Assembly (NCBI RefSeq): GCF_003946575.1
Contig: NZ_RHOP01000012.1
Location: 16,042 to 80,041, forward strand
Direction of reading: 5' to 3'
Source of the DNA: Companilactobacillus jidongensis
GTDB lineage: Bacteria; Bacillota; Bacilli; Lactobacillales; Lactobacillaceae
DNA: 64,000 nucleotides
The notes under the pieces were generated by a model. It did not search any database. It was not told the origin of the DNA and worked only from the letters and a program-made list of their open reading frames with translations. A program made the translations under genes and the position numbers. Shown in pieces: positions 60,509 through 64,000 of this stretch. The first letter of the stretch is position 1; the number at the start of each line of letters is the position of its first letter.

Positions 60509-61984
60509 ATGACTGATCAACCATATGATTTGAGAAAAGTTATTGATGAATTGAAGAAGCAACCAGGACAATATCATGAAACAGACGTGGAAGTCGATCC
60601 TGATGCAGAACTATCTGGTGTGTATCGTTATATTGGTGCTGGTGGTACCGTTGAAAGACCTACTAGGGAAGGTCCAGCTATGATGTTTAACAATGTCAAA
60701 GGATTCCCTGGTACACGAGTGCTTATTGGAGCAATGGCAAGTCGCAAACGTGATGGAATGATTTTGCATCATGATTATAAGACGCTTGGACGTTTGCTAA
60801 AGGATTCAGTTGAGAATCCAGTTAAGCCAGTTAAGGTTTCAAAAAAAGAAGCACCTGCACAAGAGGTTGTTCATTTATCAACTGACAAAGGATTCGATAT
60901 TAGAAAAATTTTACCAGCACCAACAAATACTGAATATGATGCTGGTCCTTATATCACCATGGGTGTTGTCTTCGGTTCAGATCCTGACAAAACAATGAGC
61001 GATGTTACTATCCATCGGATGGTTCTTGAAGATGAGGATACTATCGGAATGTACATCATGCCAGGTGGTCGTCATATAGGGCATTTCCAAAAACAATTTG
61101 AAAAATTGAACAAACCAATGCCAATCACAATTAATATCGGACTTGACCCAGCAATTACTATTGGTGCAACATTTGAGCCACCTACAACTCCTCTTGGATA
61201 CAATGAACTGTGGGTTGCCGGTGCATTACGTAAACAGCCAGTCCAAATTGTACAGGGTGTGGCAGTTAATGAAAATGCGATTGCCCGTGCGGAATATGTC
61301 GTCGAAGCAGAAATCATGCCTAACGAAACTATGCAAGAGGATATTAATACCAACACTGGTAAAGCGATGCCTGAGTTCCCCGGTTATGATGGGGATGCCA
61401 ATCCGGCTGTTAATGTTGTCAAAGTTAAGGCAATCACTCACAGGAAAGACGATCCAATTATGCAAACAACAATTGGACCAAGTGAGGAACATGTTTCGAT
61501 GGCTGGAATTCCTACTGAAGCAAGTATTCTAGAACTTGTTGACCGTGCAATTCCTGGTAAAGTTTTGAATGTCTACAATCCTCCAGCCGGTGGTGGTAAG
61601 TTAATGACCATTATGCAAATTCACAAAGACACGGAAACGGATGAAGGTATTCAAAAACAAGCTGCCATCTTAGCCTTATCAGCTTTTAAGGAATTAAAAA
61701 CGGTTATCTTAGTTGATGAAGATGTCGATATTTTTGATATGAATGATGTTATTTGGACTTTGAATACTAGATTCCAAGGAGACAAGGATATTATGGTCTT
61801 ACCAGGAATGAGAAATCATCCACTTGATCCGTCTGAGCGACCTGAATACGATCCTAAATCTATTCGATTCCGTGGGATGAGTTCAAAAACTATTTTTGAT
61901 GGTACTGTGCCATTTGATATGAAAGACCAATTCAAACGTGCTAGTTTCAAGAAGGTTGACGACTGGGAAAAATATCTGAAATAA
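60509..61984 (+). CDS. lpdC: UbiD-family hydroxyarylate decarboxylase (gallate-type), LpdC
   Basis: 491 aa. UbiD fold using prenylated FMN to decarboxylate hydroxybenzoates such as gallate. N-terminal 'YDLRKVIDELKKQPGQYHETDVEVD', 'ITMGVVFGSDPDKTMSDVTIHRM', 'INIGLDPAITIGATFEPPTTP' and 'EFPGYDGDANPAVNVVKVKAITHRKD' are typical; Glu and Arg residues in these strands are the known catalytic type. Start ATG 60509 after GAAGGAGGCAATTTA. LpdB and LpdD follow immediately. Confidence 0.87.
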   Translation: MTDQPYDLRKVIDELKKQPGQYHETDVEVDPDAELSGVYRYIGAGGTVERPTREGPAMMFNNVKGFPGTRVLIGAMASRKRDGMILHHDYKTLGRLLKDSVENPVKPVKVSKKEAPAQEVVHLSTDKGFDIRKILPAPTNTEYDAGPYITMGVVFGSDPDKTMSDVTIHRMVLEDEDTIGMYIMPGGRHIGHFQKQFEKLNKPMPITINIGLDPAITIGATFEPPTTPLGYNELWVAGALRKQPVQIVQGVAVNENAIARAEYVVEAEIMPNETMQEDINTNTGKAMPEFPGYDGDANPAVNVVKVKAITHRKDDPIMQTTIGPSEEHVSMAGIPTEASILELVDRAIPGKVLNVYNPPAGGGKLMTIMQIHKDTETDEGIQKQAAILALSAFKELKTVILVDEDVDIFDMNDVIWTLNTRFQGDKDIMVLPGMRNHPLDPSERPEYDPKSIRFRGMSSKTIFDGTVPFDMKDQFKRASFKKVDDWEKYLK

Positions 61985-61999
61985 AAAGGAGTGACATTG

Positions 62000-62575
62000 A
62001 TGCCTGAACGTAAGAAAAAGATTGTCATAGGAGTAACTGGGGCTTCGGGAACTATTTATGCAATTGACTTGATCAAGAAACTGCAAAAAATTCCTAATGT
62101 AGAAACTCACGGTGTCTTCAGTGCTTGGGCAAAGAAAAATCTACAACTTGAGACTGACTATTCACTAGAAGAAATTCGTAACATGCTCGATTTCTATTAT
62201 AGTGACAGTGACTTGGGTGCAACTATTGCTAGTGGTTCTTTTTTGACAGACGGAATGGTTATAGTTCCTGCAAGTATGAAGACAGTTGCTAGTATTGCCG
62301 TTGGCATCGGTGACAATTTAATTTCACGTGCCGCAGACGTTACGCTGAAAGAACAGCGCAAACTCATCATGGTTCCACGTGAGACGCCTTTGAATACAAT
62401 TCACTTAGAGAATATGACTAAATTATCAAAAATGGGAGTTCAGATGATTCCACCGATTCCAGCTTTCTATAATCATCCTCAAACCATTCAAGATTTGGTC
62501 GATCATCAAACCATGAAGGTCTTGGATGCTTTGAGAATTGATAATGATTCTGACGGACGTTGGGAGGGAATCTAA
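62000..62575 (+). CDS. lpdB: Flavin prenyltransferase UbiX-type, LpdB
   Basis: 191 aa. Makes prenylated FMN from FMN and dimethylallyl phosphate for LpdC. 'VIGVTGASGTIYAIDLIKKL' (FMN site), 'SGSFLTDGMVIVPASMKTVASIAVGIGDNLISRAADV' and 'RKLIMVPRETPLNTIHLENMTKL' are UbiX family signatures. ATG at 62000 with AAGGAG 8 bases upstream is chosen over the GTG at 61991. Five bases or so after lpdC. Confidence 0.93.
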   Translation: MPERKKKIVIGVTGASGTIYAIDLIKKLQKIPNVETHGVFSAWAKKNLQLETDYSLEEIRNMLDFYYSDSDLGATIASGSFLTDGMVIVPASMKTVASIAVGIGDNLISRAADVTLKEQRKLIMVPRETPLNTIHLENMTKLSKMGVQMIPPIPAFYNHPQTIQDLVDHQTMKVLDALRIDNDSDGRWEGI

Positions 62576-62985
62576 TGACACAATTCAAAACTACCGAAGA
62601 AAATTACACAATGATTGCGGATTTGTCAGTTATTGGAAAAGATATTATGATTGAAATAACTGGTGGAGATACTCCACATATCGGTACCGTCACAACGTTG
62701 ACAGCCAATACTGACATGCAGACAATACGTTACCCAAGTCACGATGGTCGCTTGCATAAAGATGACGTTCTAGCACAACGAGTTGGTGAAATTATTCAAT
62801 CCAAGTTACCAGGCAGTTGTACAATTACTGCTGGAGTACATGTAAATCATATTTCTAAGAAACAAATCATGGTTTCTGGAAGTATGGCCAATGATTTGGG
62901 TATACAAATCTTGAGCTGGATTGATGTGCATGATTTTAAATCTCCGGAACCAGTTTATTATAGTGATTCGGAAAATCCAAAATAA
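62575..62985 (+). CDS. lpdD: LpdD-type prenylated flavin chaperone
   Basis: 136 aa. 'MIEITGGDTPHIGTVTTL' and 'HDGRLHKDDVLAQRVGEIIQSKLPG' match the small LpdD proteins that accompany LpdB/LpdC and are thought to help deliver or maintain prenylated FMN. Starts on the last base of the lpdB stop with GGGAGGG upstream. Completes a full gallate-type decarboxylase set. Confidence 0.87.
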   Translation: MTQFKTTEENYTMIADLSVIGKDIMIEITGGDTPHIGTVTTLTANTDMQTIRYPSHDGRLHKDDVLAQRVGEIIQSKLPGSCTITAGVHVNHISKKQIMVSGSMANDLGIQILSWIDVHDFKSPEPVYYSDSENPK

Positions 62986-63107
62986 AATATTTATCGTATG
63001 AATCGATGCTTCATTATGATGCTGTACAATACATAAATTGATTTGCAAGCAAGTCACTGGCATCACATAATAAATGGAACTACTATCGTGGCAAAATATA
63101 AAAGAAG

Positions 63108-63326
63108 ATGAGCAAAATGTTCACATTATTATTGGGATTAACTGCTATTGTTACAGGTGTTTATCAATTGATAGGATCACATACTCTCATTGAACTTGAG
63201 AAAAAAGAAGGCAATCTGAAGTCATCAACGGTGCCATATGTAATGTGGTCGTCGGTTTTGATTTCGATGATTATTATCGTCTTAGGAGTTTGTATACTTG
63301 CTTATATTGGCGTTAAAGCATATTAA
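63108..63326 (+). CDS. Small two-helix membrane protein, unknown
   Basis: 72 aa with two membrane helices (about 5-25 and 45-70). It lies 122 bases after lpdD and has a weak ribosome site (AAAGAAG). Could belong to the operon's transport, but no family is recognised. Confidence 0.5.
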   Translation: MSKMFTLLLGLTAIVTGVYQLIGSHTLIELEKKEGNLKSSTVPYVMWSSVLISMIIIVLGVCILAYIGVKAY

Positions 63327-63336
63327 AACAAAAATA

Positions 63337-63378
63337 TAGCGTACGCTACTAACGTACGCTACTAACGTACGCTATAAT
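63337..63378 (+). promoter_or_regulatory. Iteron-like operator and promoter of toxin-antitoxin pair
   Basis: Three tandem near-identical units (TAGCGTACGCTA, then two copies of CTAACGTACGCTA), each containing the palindrome-like core ACGTACGCT, run directly into a TATAAT box (63373-63378). This is the layout of a Phd/YefM autoregulatory operator. Confidence 0.8.
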
Positions 63379-63396
63379 TATGTCGAGGTGAAATTT

Positions 63397-63660
63397 ATGC
63401 AAGATTATACGCCAACCAATGCCAGAAAAAATTTGTACAATATTTTGAAAGAAGTAAATATTCAAAAAAAACCAGTTGCAATCACTCCGGCTAGTGGAGA
63501 CGAGAATGAATCCGCAGTCGTTATTTCAAGAAGGGATTGGGATGCTATTGAGGAAACTCTTTACTTAGAAAATACTGGTACCTTAACAAAAGTAAGGGAA
63601 AGGCAAAAGGATGATAGTGGTTTTACCAATATAGACGAGATTGATTGGGATAATTTATGA
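63397..63660 (+). CDS. yefM: Phd/YefM-type antitoxin
   Basis: 87 aa. N-terminal DNA-binding fold 'YTPTNARKNLYNILKEVN' and 'AVVISRRDWDAIEETLYLEN', and an acidic C-terminus that would wrap the toxin. Start ATG 63397 after GAGGTG; a GTG at 63388 is less likely. Overlaps the toxin by ATGA. Represses its own promoter with the toxin as corepressor. Confidence 0.9.
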   Translation: MQDYTPTNARKNLYNILKEVNIQKKPVAITPASGDENESAVVISRRDWDAIEETLYLENTGTLTKVRERQKDDSGFTNIDEIDWDNL

Positions 63661-63920
63661 AATATGTTGTTCAAATTAAGAATTCCGCTAAATCTGATTT
63701 GAAGAAAATTTGTAAATCTAATTTAAAAGATCAATTTCTGGATATAATGAACACACTTAAGAATGATCCATTTGAAAAAACACAATCATTAGAAAAATTG
63801 CAACCACCATCTGCAAATCTTTATTCTAGAAGAATAAATAGTCAATATCGTGTTGTGTATGATGTAGATAAAAAAAATAAAATAGTGTCGGTATATTCTG
63901 CTTGGACACATTATGAATAA
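63657..63920 (+). CDS. yoeB: YoeB/Txe-type mRNA interferase toxin
   Basis: 87 aa. RelE superfamily ribosome-dependent nuclease. Ends with 'YSRRINSQYRVVYDVDKK' and 'VYSAWTHYE', carrying the Arg and the terminal His-Tyr catalytic residues of YoeB; the conserved Glu lies near LEKLQ. Normal length; coupled to the antitoxin by a 4-base overlap. Confidence 0.9.
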   Translation: MKYVVQIKNSAKSDLKKICKSNLKDQFLDIMNTLKNDPFEKTQSLEKLQPPSANLYSRRINSQYRVVYDVDKKNKIVSVYSAWTHYE

Positions 63921-63923
63921 AAT

Positions 63924-63992
63924 GGCTCTTTGTCAAATAGTATTGATGAATAACTTTTAACCATAGGCATCCTCATTGAGGATGCCTATTTT
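63924..63992 (+). mobile_element. ISL3-like insertion-sequence end (window edge)
   Basis: GGCTCTTTGTCAAATAGTAT begins 4 bases after the toxin stop; a spacer and the hairpin ATAGGCATCCTC-ATT-GAGGATGCCTAT follow. Same structure as 30771-30839 (7 differences in 69). It may be the left end of a complete element whose transposase lies beyond the window. Confidence 0.65.
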
Positions 63993-64000
63993 CATGCACA

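Noticed and set aside
63337..63374. Short direct repeats as a CRISPR array
   Set aside because: Three units without spacers, directly at a TATAAT box before an antitoxin gene; they are operator repeats.

Overview
The window looks like the chromosome of a low-GC Lactobacillaceae species. Evidence: AT-rich codon use, strong AGGAGG-type ribosome sites, an LPQTG surface protein, SLAP-like wall-binding modules, methionine T-boxes, a gallate-type lpdC-lpdB-lpdD operon and a tmRNA with a tag ending in LAA. A Companilactobacillus-like host is my guess, not proven.

Bases 1-24,400 hold the late half of a Siphoviridae-type prophage, all on the + strand and in canonical order: terminase (128-2478), portal, protease and capsid (2708-5679), connectors and tail-end proteins (5682-7154), major tail protein and frameshifted tail chaperone (7154-8448), tape measure (8448-13769), Dit and Tal (13762-16874), baseplate and receptor-binding genes (16874-20982), then holin and a secreted GH25 endolysin (21323-22671). 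Early, lysogeny and integrase genes must lie left of the window. After the lysis genes comes a lysogenic-conversion strip (22.7-24.4 kb) with two candidate type I toxin-antitoxin loci on the minus strand and two small unknown proteins. The right prophage boundary is probably between 24,340 and 24,780.

From 24.8 to 44 kb is ordinary host DNA with accessory islands. It holds a carboxymuconolactone decarboxylase-like gene under a MerR-type promoter, a DUF6056 membrane protein, a DUF2207 protein, a RibD-like reductase, a truncated aldo/keto reductase and a decayed phage minor-capsid/toxin gene followed by an apparently intact immunity-like gene and an insertion-sequence end. Next come a divergent pair of large surface proteins (SpaA-repeat LPQTG protein; WxL-like secreted protein), a Gdx/SugE exporter behind an attenuator leader, a GNAT, an MFS pump, NADH peroxidase, a CzrA-like repressor divergent from CadD, and a TetR divergent from a 7-TM protein. 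The tmRNA gene (ssrA) is at 43.8-44.1 kb.

From 44 to 64 kb are a fused double adenine methyltransferase resembling M.FokI without a visible nuclease, a YitT-like protein and a LysM/3D secreted protein. Then comes a large methionine-uptake region: two Met T-boxes, three MetQ lipoproteins, an M20 peptidase, MetN and MetI. It is followed by a PspC-like protein, a TetR-MMPL pair, a LysR-lpdCBD hydroxyarylate decarboxylase operon and a yefM-yoeB toxin-antitoxin pair. The window ends just inside what looks like the end of an ISL3-type element, a match to the solo copy near 30.8 kb.

All assignments come from reading the sequence and from memory of protein families. No database search was run.
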